64,000 bases of DNA from Glebionis coronaria (GCA_025667525.1 CM046881.1:30081580-30145579), one strand, 5' to 3'. Shown: positions 9,568 to 21,976, counted from the first letter of the stretch. Numbers and translations are program-made. Notes: a model not told the origin generated them from the letters alone.

Positions 9568-12500
9568 ATGCATTATCAATCAATGTTCAGGGTCTTGGTC
9601 ACAATACGAAAAAGGAATGGATGAAAAGGTTAGCGTACTCTTTTAAACTTAATTTTTTGGCGATTGAAAAAACAAAGATGTCTTCAATTTCTTCGATTTT
9701 GGTTCGGTCTATATGGGGCAATTCGAATTATGATTTTGTTAGTAGTGACTCGGTTGGAGCTTCTCGTGGTATTCTTTGTATTTGGGAAGCGTCTATTTAA
9801 AAAAAGACAATGTGACAGTGTCGGACAACTTCGTAGCTATTTATGGTACTTGGCTTACTACTAACTCCAGAATCCTTTTCATACTTGTGTATGCGCCTCA
9901 ACAGGTTTCTCAAAAGAAAACCCTCTGGGACTATATATTGTTGCTTATAGGTCGTCGGAATGGTGATGTCATTCTCATGGGTGACTTTAACCAGGTGCGT
10001 TTCGCTAATGAAAGAAGGGGTTCTTATTTTAATTCGTACGGCGCAAGACAATTTGATAACTTCATTACGGATTCTGGGTTAAATGATATTGCTTTGGAGG
10101 GTTATTCTTTCACTTGGTCGCATCCCTCGGCAACAAAAATGAGTAAGCTCGATCGGTTCTTGGTTTCAGATGGTATTTTCTCTTTATTTCCTTCTGTTAC
10201 TGGTATTTGCCTGATAGACATCTTTCTGACCATCGCCCAATTCTTTTACGGGAAGCTAATGTGGATTTCGGGCTAACGCCGTTCAAATTCTATCATTCGT
10301 GGCTGGATTTAGATGGTTTTGACGTTATGATTAAATCATCTTGGGACTCTATCTTTTTCAGATAGTAATCATATGATTCGGTTCAAGAAAAATTGCAAGG
10401 CGCTAAAAATCATCATTCGTGATTGGGTGAAAAGCAAAAAACAAAAAACAGGAAGCTTCTAGGGTAAAAAAATAGCATTATCAACGAGCTAGGAATAATT
10501 GATAAAGCTTTGGACAACGGTGGTTCTAATGATTCGGCTGGTCTTTGTCGTCTTGACTTACTTAGAATCCAAGGAGTTTATTAAAAAATATAAGATTAAG
10601 TGGGCGATTGAGTGAGATTAAAACTCAAAGTTCTTCCACGGAGTTTATTAACAAGAGACATACGCAGCTTGCCATTAGAGGAGTCTTTATGAATGGAGTT
10701 TGGACCACTAATCCGAACTCTGTTAAGACCGCGTTTTTTCTCACTTTTCCAACAGATTCAAACAACCTTCTCAGGCCCGTTTCAAATTGAATTTTCAATT
10801 TCCAAAGCGGCTCCTCCAAAGTCAATTTGTCGAGCTAGATTCTCAAGTGTCTCATGATGTAATTAAGAGGGCGGTATGAAACTGTGGAGAAAACAAGACT
10901 CCGGGACCCGACGGCTTTACCTTTGAGTTCTTTAAAAAATATTGGGACTTAGTGGGTCAAGATTTCTGTAAAGCAGTAGGTTATTTCTTCATAAAAGGGA
11001 GTTTTGCCAAAGGTTGTAACTCATCCTTCATAACCCTTATCCCGAAAGTTATCGATGCTAAGTTTGTGAATGATTTCCGGCCTATTAGCTTAATTGGTTG
11101 TTTATATAAGGTTGTTACTAAGGTCCTAGCCAATCGATTGGTCGCTGTGATTTCGGAGTTGGTGTCAGATACTCAAACAGCATTTGTTTCGGGGAGACAA
11201 ATTTTGGACGGGCCTTTTATATTAGATGAGATTCTTAATTGGTATAAAAGAAAAAGGCGTCAAGCTATGTTCTTTAAAGTAGATTTTATTAAAGCATACG
11301 ATTCGGTTCGTTGGGATTATCTCCTCGACATCTTAGTTGCGTTTGGGTTTGGTCCTAGGCGGTGCAATTGGATCAAGGGTACTTTGTTGTTGGCCAAATC
11401 TTCTGTCCTCGTTAACGACAACCCACCAATGAATTTACATGCTTTCAAGGTCTCAAACAAGGGGATCCGTTAGCACCTTATCTGTTTATTCTTGTCATGG
11501 AATCGTTCCATTTATCTTTTAACAGGGCAGTCGAAGAGAAGTATTTCAAAGGAATTTCTCTTTCGGGTTCCTTGTCAATTTCTCATTGTTTTTACGCGGA
11601 TGATGCTATGTTCGTTGGAGAATGGTCGCAAACTAATATTACAGGTATTTTAAATATCTTGAAAAGTTTTTATCTTGCTTCGGGTCTTCAGATAAATTTC
11701 CAAAAGAGTCAACTTTTAGGAGTAGGTGTTGGCAATTCTGAAGTATCTTCTGCTGCGTTATCTATAGGGTGCTCGCTTATGAGCAGCCCTTTTAGATATC
11801 TTGGGGTTACTGTTGGTCAGTCTTTAAATCGGTTAGCAGCTTGGGAGGATACTTTGTCTAAAATGCACAGCCTGTTATCCAAATGGAAGTTGAAAAAGCT
11901 TTCAAGCGGTGGTCGTCTTACCCTGCTTAAATCGGTTCTTGGTTCATCTCCAATCTACAATTTGTCTCTTTTTAAGGTTCCAATTGGGGTTCTCAACAAT
12001 ATGGAGGGTATTAGGAGGCGGTTTTTTAATGGTATGGATAGTTCGGACAAGAAGATCACATGTGTATCTTGGAATAAAGTCTTAGCTTCCAAAAAAAATG
12101 GCGGGTTCGGGGTTTCCAGTTTCTTTTCCCTTAATCGGGCTCTCTTGTTAAAATGGGTGTGGCGATTTCTTATGGAAGATGGTTCTCTTTGGGGAAAAGT
12201 CATTCGTTCTTTATATGGTTCTTGCATTGATCTTCATGATGATAAAATTTCTTCCATTTGGGGGAGCATTTTGAGGGAACTTCATCAGCTTAAAAACAAA
12301 GGGTTTGATTTCTGGGCTCACTGTAACAGAAATATTGGTAACGGTAATAATATTCGGTTTTGGCTTGATTTATGGGTGGGCGACCTTCCTTTATATGTCC
12401 AGTTTCCTAGGATTTTCTCCTTGGATACTAATCAAGATGTTACGGTGGCTGCGAAGCTTACTGGTTCTCTTGTTGACTCGTTCCGTAGACAACCTCGTGG

Positions 12501-13158
12501 AGGAGCTGAGCAGACCCAACTTGTTGCGTTAAAATTAATATTGGAATCGGTTTCTCTTTCTCAATGTAACGATAGGTGGGTTTGTGATTTATCAGGAGAT
12601 GGTTGTTTTAAAGTTAAAGATGCCCGGCTTTCCATGGACAACTTGTTTCTTCCCCATGGAGCTCAGACAAAATGGTCTAAGAAGGTCCCTTCTAAGGTGA
12701 ATATTTTTGCTTGGCGTGCACGTATGGACTGTCTTCCGACTAGGGTTAACCTGTAGAAAAAAAACGTTCCGATTGATTCTGCATTTTGTCCAGTTTGTAA
12801 CATTGCTGAAGAAGATAATTCACACGTTCTTTTCGGATGTCAAATGGCTATGAATTTACATCAGAAAGTCTGTCGCTGGTGGGAATTCGATCCTCAGAGT
12901 TGGTCGTCGTTTTCTGAGTGGAAATTGTGGTTTGAATCTGTCCGAATGGCTCCCAGACTGAAGATCATATTGGAGGGCGTTTTTTTAGTTACCTGGTGGC
13001 TCGTGTGGCGTTTTCGTAATCGGCTCTTGTTCGATGAAAAAATTCCTCATCGCTCGGAGATCTTCGATGACATTGTCCTTAGTTCTTTTAATTGGTGTAA
13101 ATGGCGATGTCACCTTTCTTTTTCTTGGTTAGATTGGTTAAAAAAAACCCTAATTTAA
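9564..13158 (+). pseudogene. LINE ORF2 (APE endonuclease, reverse transcriptase, zf-RVT)
   Basis: The order of domains is an AP-endonuclease (MNALSINVQGLG, MGDFNQV near 9978, and SDHRPI near 10222 in a shifted frame), reverse transcriptase (NKTPGPDGFTFEFF near 10890, ITLIPK, DFRPISLIG, KVDFIKAYDSV, QGDPLAPYLF near 11455, YADD near 11600) and a C-terminal zf-RVT region (FAWRARMDCLPTR, then CPVCN). Breaks are a frameshift in the A-run at about 9798, another near 10215, stops between 10276 and 10890, a frameshift near 11447, and a TAG at 12754-12756. It would nick target DNA and reverse-transcribe the LINE RNA, but is inactive here. Confidence 0.85.
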
Positions 13159-13239
13159 TTTCTTTGTAATCCTTTCTAGCTTCTTGCTAGTCTTTTAATG
13201 AAATAGTTACCGTTCAAAAAAAATAATACTTGATAAAAA

Positions 13240-14105
13240 TTATACCTATAAAAATAATTTGAATCATAATTCAATTATATAATTTGCATCAAGTTGATAT
13301 TAAACTTAAAAAAACTATAGACTTTGAAAATTATTGTGAACATTTAACCTAAATTAACTTGAAAAAAACTGCAAAAGAATTTCATATGAAAATAGCATCC
13401 CGGAGATATGGTGGCGTACAAAAACGTTTATCATTATTGTTACAAGATTATAATGACCGATGGTAAAAGTTATTTGCTAGTCAGTAGATATTGTGTAACA
13501 AGAATCATAATATTTTATGACGTATAAGTCATAGCACTTAATTTGTGGAAATATTTTAGTGTAGTTAAATTCATATATGAGGTTGCATAACAAAACTAGA
13601 CGAGTACCCGCGCATAGCAGCGGAAATGGCATAGCACATAATATTTACGAAATGCAATATTACGATAAGATAAAATTGCAATCAGAAAGTGTTGTAACAT
13701 ACATGATACAAAAGTTTAATGAATAATCCTGGGCTGCATGCATGAAGTCTAAACCAAGCAACTTAAGCTCTAACAAATTTTTGTACTAAACACGAAACGT
13801 GAAGGTCCACCACAACGAACATAATTACTTGGTGGTAAAGCCTAACTGTATCATATACATTTCATACCTGAAATAACTCAACAGAGAGATATCAATCATA
13901 GATTTAATAGACAAAGGCCATAACGAAACAAAAATCCAAACACACCATAAAACTCATTTATAATGAGTACGTCAAAACATTTAAATTATTTCCTATATCA
14001 TAACTCTGATAAACCATCTCAAGAGCGCAATCGCGAACATATAAATAGTTTAGGAGTAGCTCGTTCCAAATTTTTTGTTCCATTTAAGCAAAAGAAAATA
14101 TAAAA
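13240..14105. other. AT-rich spacer between LINE and Sirevirus element
   Basis: No open frame or LTR is seen. It contains one possible Helitron terminus (about 13596-13625). It is the left part of the pre-insertion host sequence interrupted by the copia element, whose TSD TACAT begins at 14106. Confidence 0.5.
13596..13625 (-). mobile_element. Possible Helitron 3' terminus
   Basis: Read on the minus strand, a small hairpin (CCGC, loop, GCGG) is followed after about eight bases by CTAGT, the arrangement expected at Helitron 3' ends. No matching 5' TC terminus or RepHel gene was found, so this may be a coincidence. Confidence 0.25.
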
Positions 14106-14110
14106 TACAT

Positions 14111-15380
14111 TGTAGAAACTAGAAGGGGGGTTGAATAGTTTCTTATATTTACTTGTTAAAATGTGATTTCCAAAAATCCTTTTTCAAAAACTTAGGCTTG
14201 AGGAAATATGTGAAATCTTCTTATGCACAATATGAACAATGATAGTGTAACTAAACTAATACTAACAAAAATATATCCACAAAGAATAAAGAATGATAGT
14301 GTAACTAATCTAATACTAACACATGTATATGCATAAAGAATAAAGAATGTAAAGAGTTAAGGGTAAAGAAAGATCAAACCGAACACCAAGGATTTATAGT
14401 ATTTCGGCAACGAAGCTCACTCCTCGTTCCTACTCCACTCCTCGAGTACTCCTTACTCGAGATTTCACTACACAACAAGCTCCTTATGGTGGAGAAAACC
14501 GTACACGTCGCTTAACCAATTTCCGACTCTAAGCTAAAAGTCGAGCCCTAATCGTAGATAGGACCAATCTACACAATTATACTTAGTACATACACAACTT
14601 CCAAATAGACACAACTACTTGGATCTTCACAACTATGACACAACTACAAATGTATAAAATTAGATCTTCAATGGATCTTTGGTGGTGGACTCAACACTTC
14701 ACAAGGATAGTGTTCTTCTCTTTGCACTTGGAGAGGAAGGGATGGAAGAACAAGATTCACTTCTTAAACAAGTAATAATCAAACAAATGATCAAAGATTT
14801 GAGTGATTAAAGAAGGGGTTTGAATCTGGAAATAAATGTGCAAAAGAGGTGAGGTGAAAAGCTGAGAATGGTCCACTATTTATACGTTAAAGGAGCCAAC
14901 GGCTAGTTCTGCCCGCGGTACCTTATCTTAGCCCGCGGTACCTTATCGATAAGGTACCGCCTAGGTGCTAAGGTACCGCCGGACTAGACTCCGCTCCTTT
15001 TTGTTCTTTAGTGGTGGAGGTCTTATCTGGATATAAAAAATATCCTGAAAGGATATTCTTAACCAAATAAGAATATGCCATTTTCAAATTTCAAATAATT
15101 AATTTAATAAAACATTTTCTTAAAAAGAAAGTTTAATAAAAACTTGTCACACTTAATAAAAAGTGAGTTTTAAGAAAAGATTAAATCACTTGATCACTTG
15201 ATTAAGGTTAGTACTTGTTTATCCATACCTTAAGTGAAAATGGGTAAAATGAAAAATACTTGAACTCAAGAATTCGTTTTTCGTTATTTTCGTAAATGCT
15301 TGTTTTTACATATTGTCGTAATCAAAACTAAGCGAGACCGAAAAATGCAAGTAACATTTTTAGTCATTATTGCATTAACA
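14111..15380 (-). repeat. Sirevirus 3' LTR
   Basis: Begins TGTAGAAACTAGAAGGGGGG and ends TTATTGCATTAACA on the plus strand; 1270 bp, the same length as its partner at 21991-23260. It contains a palindrome cluster around 14915-14980. Confidence 0.93.
14935..14960. repeat. 26-bp perfect palindrome in the 3' LTR
   Basis: The half-site GCGGTACCTTATC is followed immediately by its exact reverse complement. Flanking half-copies (GCGGTACCTTA near 14915 and TAAGGTACCGC near 14970) form a larger nested inverted repeat. The identical palindrome is in the other LTR (22815-22840). Confidence 0.9.
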
Positions 15381-15394
15381 ATCTCCCCCTTTTT
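15381..15394 (-). other. Polypurine tract
   Basis: The minus strand reads AAAAAGGGGGAGAT, directly abutting the 3' LTR. It primes plus-strand DNA synthesis. Similar GGGGGAG runs occur at about 15460, 15523 and 15541, the multiple-PPT arrangement typical of Sireviruses. Confidence 0.8.
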
Positions 15395-15821
15395 GATTCC
15401 GACAATACATAAACTCAATCACACAAAAAAAAGATTTTCGAAGACGAGTTTATTCATTTCTCCCCCTTTGTCGAAGCAAAAAGGTTGCGTAAGCCGGTGT
15501 TGAAGAAACGGACTTTGCAAAGACTCCCCCTTGGTGCTTACTCCCCCTAGCTTGGGGCACCGAGGAATCGAGATATGGTGACAAGCTACATAGAAGGGTT
15601 AGTTGAACAAAAGAAACAACCAACAATATATAGCAATAGGTCACATAAAAAAATAAAAGAGAAGAAAACACAAAGACAAAGATCCAAGATCGGTTACTAA
15701 AAGAACATCATACAAAGAAGTATGGAAAAAGAAACAAGCCAAAAGCATAAATCTAATCCTAGTTATTCTAGAATTCTAAGATTTGCTTGAATTTGGTGTC
15801 TTGTGGATAAGCAACCAATGC

Positions 15822-16223
15822 TTATATGAAAGACAAGGTAATAGCGGAGGGTGGTGGTGGTGGCTTGTTGGAGATCTCATAATCAAAGTGAAGAGAAGGC
15901 TTGATTAAGAGACTCTTGATGTAGCTCAACTCCTCATAGATGTGTGCCATAGCAAGGTGTTGATATTGACAACATTGACAATATGTTCCATGATGCATGA
16001 TATTATCATGAGAAGGAGGAAGAACACTAAAGGGTGGTGGTGGAAGAAAAGATGTTCCACAATCAACATTCTTGGTAGGAGACATGTGATTAAGAGTGTT
16101 CTTGGGTGGGTTTGGATTGTAATGGTTTTTGGGTGAGTTGGGATTGAAAGCAATTGGAGAAAATGGAGGAGATTCAAGGCTTTCATTGGGAGAATAAGAC
16201 ATTTTGAATGTGAAGTAATGCAA
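15822..16223 (-). CDS. Extra proline-rich ORF downstream of pol
   Basis: A 133-residue frame in sense with the element, between the end of pol and the 3' LTR. The likelier start is the ATG at 16202 (MSYSPNESLESPPFSPIAFN). It is Pro/Asn/Ser-rich, with PPPPFSVLPP and KPPPPPS runs and a Cys/His patch (HGTYCQCCQYQH). It has no signal peptide or membrane segment, so I would not call it env-like despite the position. It could be a lineage-specific accessory protein or a chance frame in compositionally biased sequence. It is not in the pol frame. I do not recognise the family. Confidence 0.35.
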   Translation of the reverse strand: MHYFTFKMSYSPNESLESPPFSPIAFNPNSPKNHYNPNPPKNTLNHMSPTKNVDCGTSFLPPPPFSVLPPSHDNIMHHGTYCQCCQYQHLAMAHIYEELSYIKSLLIKPSLHFDYEISNKPPPPPSAITLSFI

Positions 16224-16357
16224 AATGCTTATGGTTTAAATAGGGAAGGCTTAGGGTATTTTTGGGGTGGTCAAAGGGTTTGACACAAAGATTCTCAAAA
16301 AAATGTTGGAGCAAATCTGGAGTTTCAGACAAAAACCCGAAAAAGGAAGGCACTGTA

Positions 16358-16424
16358 GGCGGTTCCTTATCTAGGGTGGCGGTACCTTATCAATAAGGTA
16401 CCGCGGTTCACATATGGAACCGCC
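16358..16424. repeat. Palindrome cluster in the 3' untranslated region
   Basis: The inner arms GCGGTACCTTAT (16379-16390) and ATAAGGTACCGC (16393-16404) are separated by two bases. Outer arms GGCGGTTCC (16358-16366) and GGAACCGCC (16416-16424) enclose them. This is the same motif family as the LTR palindrome, with variant GGTTCC half-sites. Confidence 0.85.
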
Positions 16425-16884
16425 TGCAGAAGCAGGGTTTGGTGTTTGGAGGAAGATTTTTCAGCAAATCTTATTTTTCTAGTCTAACTTATCATAGGGA
16501 TATGCTTAAAAGCAAAGATAGACAAAGAAAACATATGCAAACTTACCAAATAGAGATTTGACCAAAATACATGGATTAAAAAATCGATGTAGGAGGTGTG
16601 TAAGACAAGACCTTAAGTCATGACACAATGATCCTCCATGATTCTATCTTGTTCTTGCTATGTTTGAGAGAATCATACATATGAATTATGTAAGCTCTAG
16701 ATTAATAGCGAGAATCTATGAAAAATCGTTTTTAGATTGAATTAACAATGTCAAACGAATTTCTCAACCATTTTCGAAAGAGACTTTGAGAGTTTTGAAA
16801 AGAAGAAGAGAGGGTTTTTCAAAAAGAGTTTGGAAGACTCAATGACTCAAAGTGGCAAAAGAAAACACACAAGAAGAAGATAAT

Positions 16885-19857
16885 TTAAGGAAGATGTTCC
16901 ATTAATCCTAGACCTAGACGCAAGTAATTAAAAGGTTCCCTCTTAAGTGACTTAGTGAAGATATCGGCTAAGTTGTCCTCGGAGGGCACCTTTTCAATAG
17001 AAATGTTCCCCTTTTGAACATTATCCCTAAGGAAATGGTGTCTAATTTCAATGTGTTTGGTTCGCGAATGTTGCACGAGATTCTTGCTTAGGTCTATAGC
17101 GCCTTTGTTATCGCACATGATAGGAACATCATCAAGAGAAATACCGTAATCAACAAGCGCTTGCTTCATCCATAGAGCTTGTTGGCATGCTTTTCCGGCA
17201 CTCTCATACTCGGCTTCCGTGGTGGATATTGCAAGAGCGGTTTGTTTCTTGGAGAACCAAGAAGTTAAAAAACAACCCATGAAGGTACAAACTCCACTAG
17301 TGCTTTTCCGGTCCACATAGTCTCCCGCATGATCCGAGTCCGCGTAGACAATGGTTTCTACGCCGGTCCCTTTAGGATACCATAATCCTAAATGTATAGT
17401 GCCTTTAATGTATCAGAAGATACGCTTAACCGCTTCAAGGTGAGAGGTTTTGGGAGCCTCTTGGAAGCGAGCACAAAGGAAAGCACTAAACATGATATCC
17501 GGTCGACTTGTCGTTAGGTACAACAAACTACCAATCATACCTCTATATTTGGTGTTGTCTACCGAATCCTAATCATCATCTACGGTGAGTTTAGTATCCG
17601 AGGCCATAGGGGTCTTCATTGGTCTAGATTCTTCTAATCCAAATTTCTTTAGCATTTCTTTAGCGTACTTTGATTGACTAAAGAAAATACCATCGTCCAT
17701 TTGTTTAATTTGGAGGCCTAAAAAGAAGTTAAGTTCTCCCATCATACTCATTTCAAACTCATCATGCATGATTTTGGCAAAGTCATCACACAATTCTTGA
17801 CAAGTTGAGCCAAATATAATGTCATCAACATATATTTGTACGATTATGAGTTGAGGACCTTTCTTCTTTGTAAAGAGTGTATTGTCTACCATTCCCATGG
17901 TATACTCATGTTTAACAAGAAACGCTTTAATTCTATCATACCAAGCTTTGGGTGCTTGTTTGAGTCCATAAAGTGCTTTCTTAAGCTTGTAAACATGGTC
18001 CGGTTTCTCAAAATCAATGAAGCCGGGAGGTTGAGCCACATATACCTACTCATTGATCAAACCGTTAAGAAATGCACTCTTTACATCCATTTGTTGAAGC
18101 TTAATATCTAAGGCACAAGCGTAGGCTAAAAGGATTCTAATTGATTCTAATCTAGCTATCGGTGCATATGTCTCGTCATAATCAATCCCTTCTTGTTGAT
18201 TATAGCCTTGAGCTACAAGTCTAGCCTTGTTACGAGACACAACACCATTCTCATCTAGCTTATTCCTAAATACCCATTTGGTTCCTATAATGGTAGAACT
18301 TCTATGTGGAGGAACAAGTTCCCAAACATCATTGGCAACGAATTGGTTCAATTCTTCTTGCATCGCAATGACCCAACTCTCGTCCGACAAAGCTTCTTTA
18401 ACATTCTTTGGTTCAATCAAGGAGACGAAACAAAAGAAGTTGCTTTGGTTTTGGACTTGAGATCTTAGGGTCCTTTGATTTAAGTCACCAATGACATTAT
18501 TGAGAGTATGATCCCTAGACTCCTTAATGTTTACTTCCTTTTCAACACTAAGGTCTTCAACTCCTATTTTTCTAACCTCTTTGGCTTTAACTACTTCTAA
18601 TTCATCCAAGTCATCATCAACCAATGGTGGTGTCTTGGGCGAAGGAGGGGTTTCATCAAAGGTTACGTTGAGTGATTCTTCAATAACCCCCGAGGTTCTA
18701 TTTAGGACTATGTAGGCTTTACTAGTTTGGGAATAACCTAAAAGGATACCTTCGTAAGACTTTGGGTCAAACTTGGTAAGGTAGTCTTTGGTGTTGAGGA
18801 TAAAGCACTTGCTTCCAAACACCCTAAAATATTCCAATGAGGGTTTCTTACCTTTAAGAATCTCATAGGGGGTCTTTCCTAGAAAAGGTCGAATAAGAAT
18901 TCGGTTGAGAATATAAGTCGATGTGTCCACGATATTGCACCAAAACTTTTGAGGCAAAGATTGCTCGTTTAACATCGTCCTACTCATCTCTTGGAGAGTC
19001 CTATTCTTCCTTTCAACTACCCCATTTGATTGTGGAGTGCGAGGAGCCGAGAAGTTATGGGTAATACCATGATCTTCACAAAAGGCACCAAATTGCACTT
19101 CATTATCAAATTCCCTACCATGATCCGTCCTAATAGAAACAATTGAACATCCTAGTTGATTTTGAATTCTTCGACTAAAGATTTCGAAGTGATCGAAAGC
19201 TTCATTCTTAGATGCCAAAAATCTAGTCCCAGTGAATCTAGAATAGTCATCAACTATAACTAGGGTATAAAGGTTACCTCCATAACTCCGTATGGCGGAA
19301 GGTCCAAAAAGATCCATATGTAGGAGCTCTAAGCACCGAGAGGTCGAAACCAAAATCTTGGCTTTGTGACTTGAGTGAACTTGCTTTCCAACTTTGCAAG
19401 CATCACAAAAGTGACTATCAAACTTAATCTTAGGGAGGTGTCTTACCAACTCCTTAGAGACTAAAGATTGAATTAAACGCATATTAGCGTGACCTAATCT
19501 CCTATGCCAAAGAGTTGAACTATCATCTATAGTTCTAACACCTTTTCCAATGACTTTTCCATCTTTTACGATTTCACTGTCATGTTCCGAAAAGATGACC
19601 TTACACTTATTATCACAAATTTGACCTATACTTAAAAGGTTAAATCCTAAGTTATCTACGTGCTCAACATTTTCAATGGTCATGGAGTCAAGAGAAACCG
19701 TACATTTGCCAATGATATTACCACGTAGACTACTAGCGAATGTGACGTTACCTCCATCATATGCTTTGTAATGCGAGAACAAACTTCGATTACCCGTCAT
19801 GTGTTTAGAACATCCACTATCCTTAATCCACTCATCGGGCTCCAAATCAATTCCCAA
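16885..19857 (-). pseudogene. Sirevirus pol: protease, integrase, RT, RNase H
   Basis: One frame carries the protease DSGCSKHMTG, the integrase zinc finger (HRRLGHAN ... CDACKVGKQ), the integrase core (VDDYSRF, TDHGREF, NGVVERKNR, all three acidic residues present), reverse transcriptase ([37 protein letters not shown]) and RNase H (YADSDHAGD, KQTALAISTTEAEY, HIEIRHHFLRD). The end is ADIFTKSLKREPF...GLMEHLP. In-frame stops at 18046, 17569 and about 17410 break the polyprotein. At least the last looks like CGA to TGA, as expected from deamination of methylated CpG. The junction to the upstream part is also shifted around 19860-19884. It would have copied and integrated the element. Confidence 0.9.
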
Positions 19858-19883
19858 GCATATCTAGGTAACAACACACAAGA

Positions 19884-20459
19884 TCAAACATTTGGTCCCC
19901 AATATCTCATGGGTCCAAAATTGTTAGTTCCAAACATCCCTTGCATTTGGTTGGGATGCATGAATGAAGAAGGGATTCCCCATGGAGAACAAAATGGAGG
20001 AGGATAGTAATTCATGTAACCATTTTGTTGTTCATTATTTCTCCTAGGTGTATTTGATCTAGGTTTAGAGTTATTATTATTCCTTCTAGGTGTTGGAGTT
20101 TTACTTCTAGGTCGTGAATTGTTTTGATCATCTTTTCTAGGCGTTGTCGTTATACTTCTAGGCTTAGACTCATTCCGTACTCTAGGTGGAGTAGAGGATA
20201 GTCTAGATAAACTTATATTTCCCATGAGAGGTTTACTTAATGACTTGTAGAACTTACCAATAACATTGCCGTCAAGTATGGGTAATTTTACCTTATTAAC
20301 AGTAAGATGCTTTAGTTTTTCATCTAACTTAGACTTTTTAGAAAGTTCAGGATTTTCACCAAAATCATCCTCTGGCCGCGGTTCCTTATCTATGGCGGTG
20401 GTTCTATATTGATAAGGAACCGCCCCATACAATCGGGTGCCGCGTCCAGCAGGAGTTTT
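19884..20459 (-). pseudogene. Gag-pol junction segment, same frame as gag
   Basis: After the gag TAA (20460-20462) the same frame stays open to 19884: KEPRPEDDFGENPELSKKSK, then an Arg/Pro/Ser/Asn-rich stretch (SKPRS, TPRRNN repeats) and YYPPPFCSPWGIPSSF. It is low-complexity linker sequence typical of the Sirevirus gag-pol border. A palindrome pair lies inside the reading frame (20378-20423). Whether the TAA is read through or is a mutation cannot be decided here. Confidence 0.6.
20378..20423. repeat. Palindromic arms inside the gag-pol coding junction
   Basis: GCGGTTCCTTATC (20378-20390) and its exact reverse complement GATAAGGAACCGC (20411-20423), with a 20-bp loop. It belongs to the same motif family as the LTR palindromes but sits in coding sequence. 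Confidence 0.85.
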
Positions 20460-21923
20460 TTAAGAAAACCTGACTTTCTTTGGTTCACTAGTTGAGGCTT
20501 CATTTGAATTAAAACCTACACCAAGTCTTTCCTTTGAATGAACTTGTTTGTTTAACATGTCGTCAAGAGCACTAGTACCTTTCATGAACTTTTCCAATTT
20601 ATTGGAGGTGCTCTTGAGATCTTCATTTTCTAATCTAAGTTTCTCGCAACATAGGCAACCTAAATCAACCTCTTTGTTTTTCTCAAGTTTAGCCAATTTC
20701 TCCCAAAGTTCATTGATCTCATTTTCAATCTTAGTTCTGGTTGATTTTAAGGTTTTGTTCTTTTCTATGAATTTGAGACTAAGTTTGTGTAAGCTATCAT
20801 ATCGGCCTTCAAATTCAATATCATCTAAGGTTGAGCTATCATTACTATAATATTCGGTTTCGGAATGTACCTCTTTAGAAGTGTGAGCCATAAGACATTT
20901 CTCCTCCTTGGGGTTGTCATCATCATCTTCACCGATATCGTTCCAAGCGCCACTAACGAACGCCGTGTGGTTCTTATCACGAGCGGGCTTTGGACAATCA
21001 CCAATGAAGTGATTTGGATCACCACATCTAAAGCAATTCCTATCACCTTTTTCGTTCTTGACAAACCGATTCTTTGACAATGGTTTCTTGTCATAGTTGG
21101 GTTGCCTAACGTGTTGACCTCGTCTCTTGAAGAACTTCTTGAAATCTCTCACGACCAATGCATACTCCTCGTCATCGCTTTCCGAGGAACTATCATGGTC
21201 ACTTTGTGCCTTTTTGGCTTTAAGTGCAAGAGATTTCCTTTCACTCTTGGTTTTCACTAATTCTGAGTCCTTCAAAATTATCATCTCATAAACCTTCAAG
21301 TTTCCTATGAGTTCATCGAGTGATAAAGTTGAGAGATCTTTCGACTCTTCAATCGCCGTGACTTTTGCTCTCCACTTTGGATGTAAGGCCCTTAGAAACT
21401 TCCTAACATTGTTCTTGCTAGAAAAACCTTCATCAAGTGCTTTTAGACTAGTAATAATGGTGTTAAACCTAGCAAATGCACTATCAATAGTTTCATCTTC
21501 TATGATGATAAATTGTTCATATTGTTGGACAAGAAGATCGATTTTGCTTTCTTTGACTTGGCTATTACCTTGGTGGGTTACTAAAAGAGTGTTCCAAATA
21601 TCTTTAGCGGTTTCACACATAAAAATTCTTTCATACTCTTTCTTAGGCAAAGCATTATAAATCACCATTTTAGCCTCATTATTTTTTGAAAGTTTCTTTT
21701 TAGTATCGTCATTAGCTTTGTCAAAAGTGACCAATTCTTTTGTTTTAGAAACTTCATTAAATTGAAAGGGTAAAAAATCACCATTGGTAATAACATGCCA
21801 AAGATCTAAATCTTTTGATTTCACATAAGTTTCAAATCTATTTTTCCAATAAATAAAACTATCGGTTTCAAAAAGTGGTGGTCTTTGCATAGATTGCCCT
21901 TCTAGGTATTTGTTGGAATCCAT
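20460..21923 (-). CDS. Sirevirus Gag
   Basis: The capsid/nucleocapsid protein of the element, starting at the ATG at 21923 ([19 protein letters not shown]). An N-terminal DUF4219-like [11 protein letters not shown] region and a UBN2/retrotran_gag region ([32 protein letters not shown]) precede a CCHC zinc knuckle ([14 protein letters not shown]). The C-terminal third is a predicted coiled coil ([30 protein letters not shown]), typical of Sirevirus Gag. It is uninterrupted over about 487 codons and ends in TAA. It lies close to the PBS and 5' LTR on its upstream side. Confidence 0.88.
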   Translation of the reverse strand: MDSNKYLEGQSMQRPPLFETDSFIYWKNRFETYVKSKDLDLWHVITNGDFLPFQFNEVSKTKELVTFDKANDDTKKKLSKNNEAKMVIYNALPKKEYERIFMCETAKDIWNTLLVTHQGNSQVKESKIDLLVQQYEQFIIIEDETIDSAFARFNTIITSLKALDEGFSSKNNVRKFLRALHPKWRAKVTAIEESKDLSTLSLDELIGNLKVYEMIILKDSELVKTKSERKSLALKAKKAQSDHDSSSESDDEEYALVVRDFKKFFKRRGQHVRQPNYDKKPLSKNRFVKNEKGDRNCFRCGDPNHFIGDCPKPARDKNHTAFVSGAWNDIGEDDDDNPKEEKCLMAHTSKEVHSETEYYSNDSSTLDDIEFEGRYDSLHKLSLKFIEKNKTLKSTRTKIENEINELWEKLAKLEKNKEVDLGCLCCEKLRLENEDLKSTSNKLEKFMKGTSALDDMLNKQVHSKERLGVGFNSNEASTSEPKKVRFS

Positions 21924-21976
21924 AGATCGATTCAAGTTTTAAAATATAATATACTTTAAAAATTCTTGAGCAACCC

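Larger units (their letters stand above)
7367..13224 (+). mobile_element. L1-type LINE retrotransposon, decayed
   Basis: A non-LTR element with ORF1 (RRM protein), ORF2 (endonuclease, reverse transcriptase, zinc-finger tail) and a short A-rich 3' end near 13216. A candidate TSD is AATATTTGATAAAAA (7352-7366) versus AATACTTGATAAAAA (13225-13239), 14 of 15 matching. A shorter alternative, ATACTTGATA at 7252-7261, would place the 5' end about 100 bp earlier. The 5' UTR starts around TATGGATCAAACCCTAGC. Several frameshifts and stops make it non-autonomous. It sits just upstream of the HSP70 array. Confidence 0.85.
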
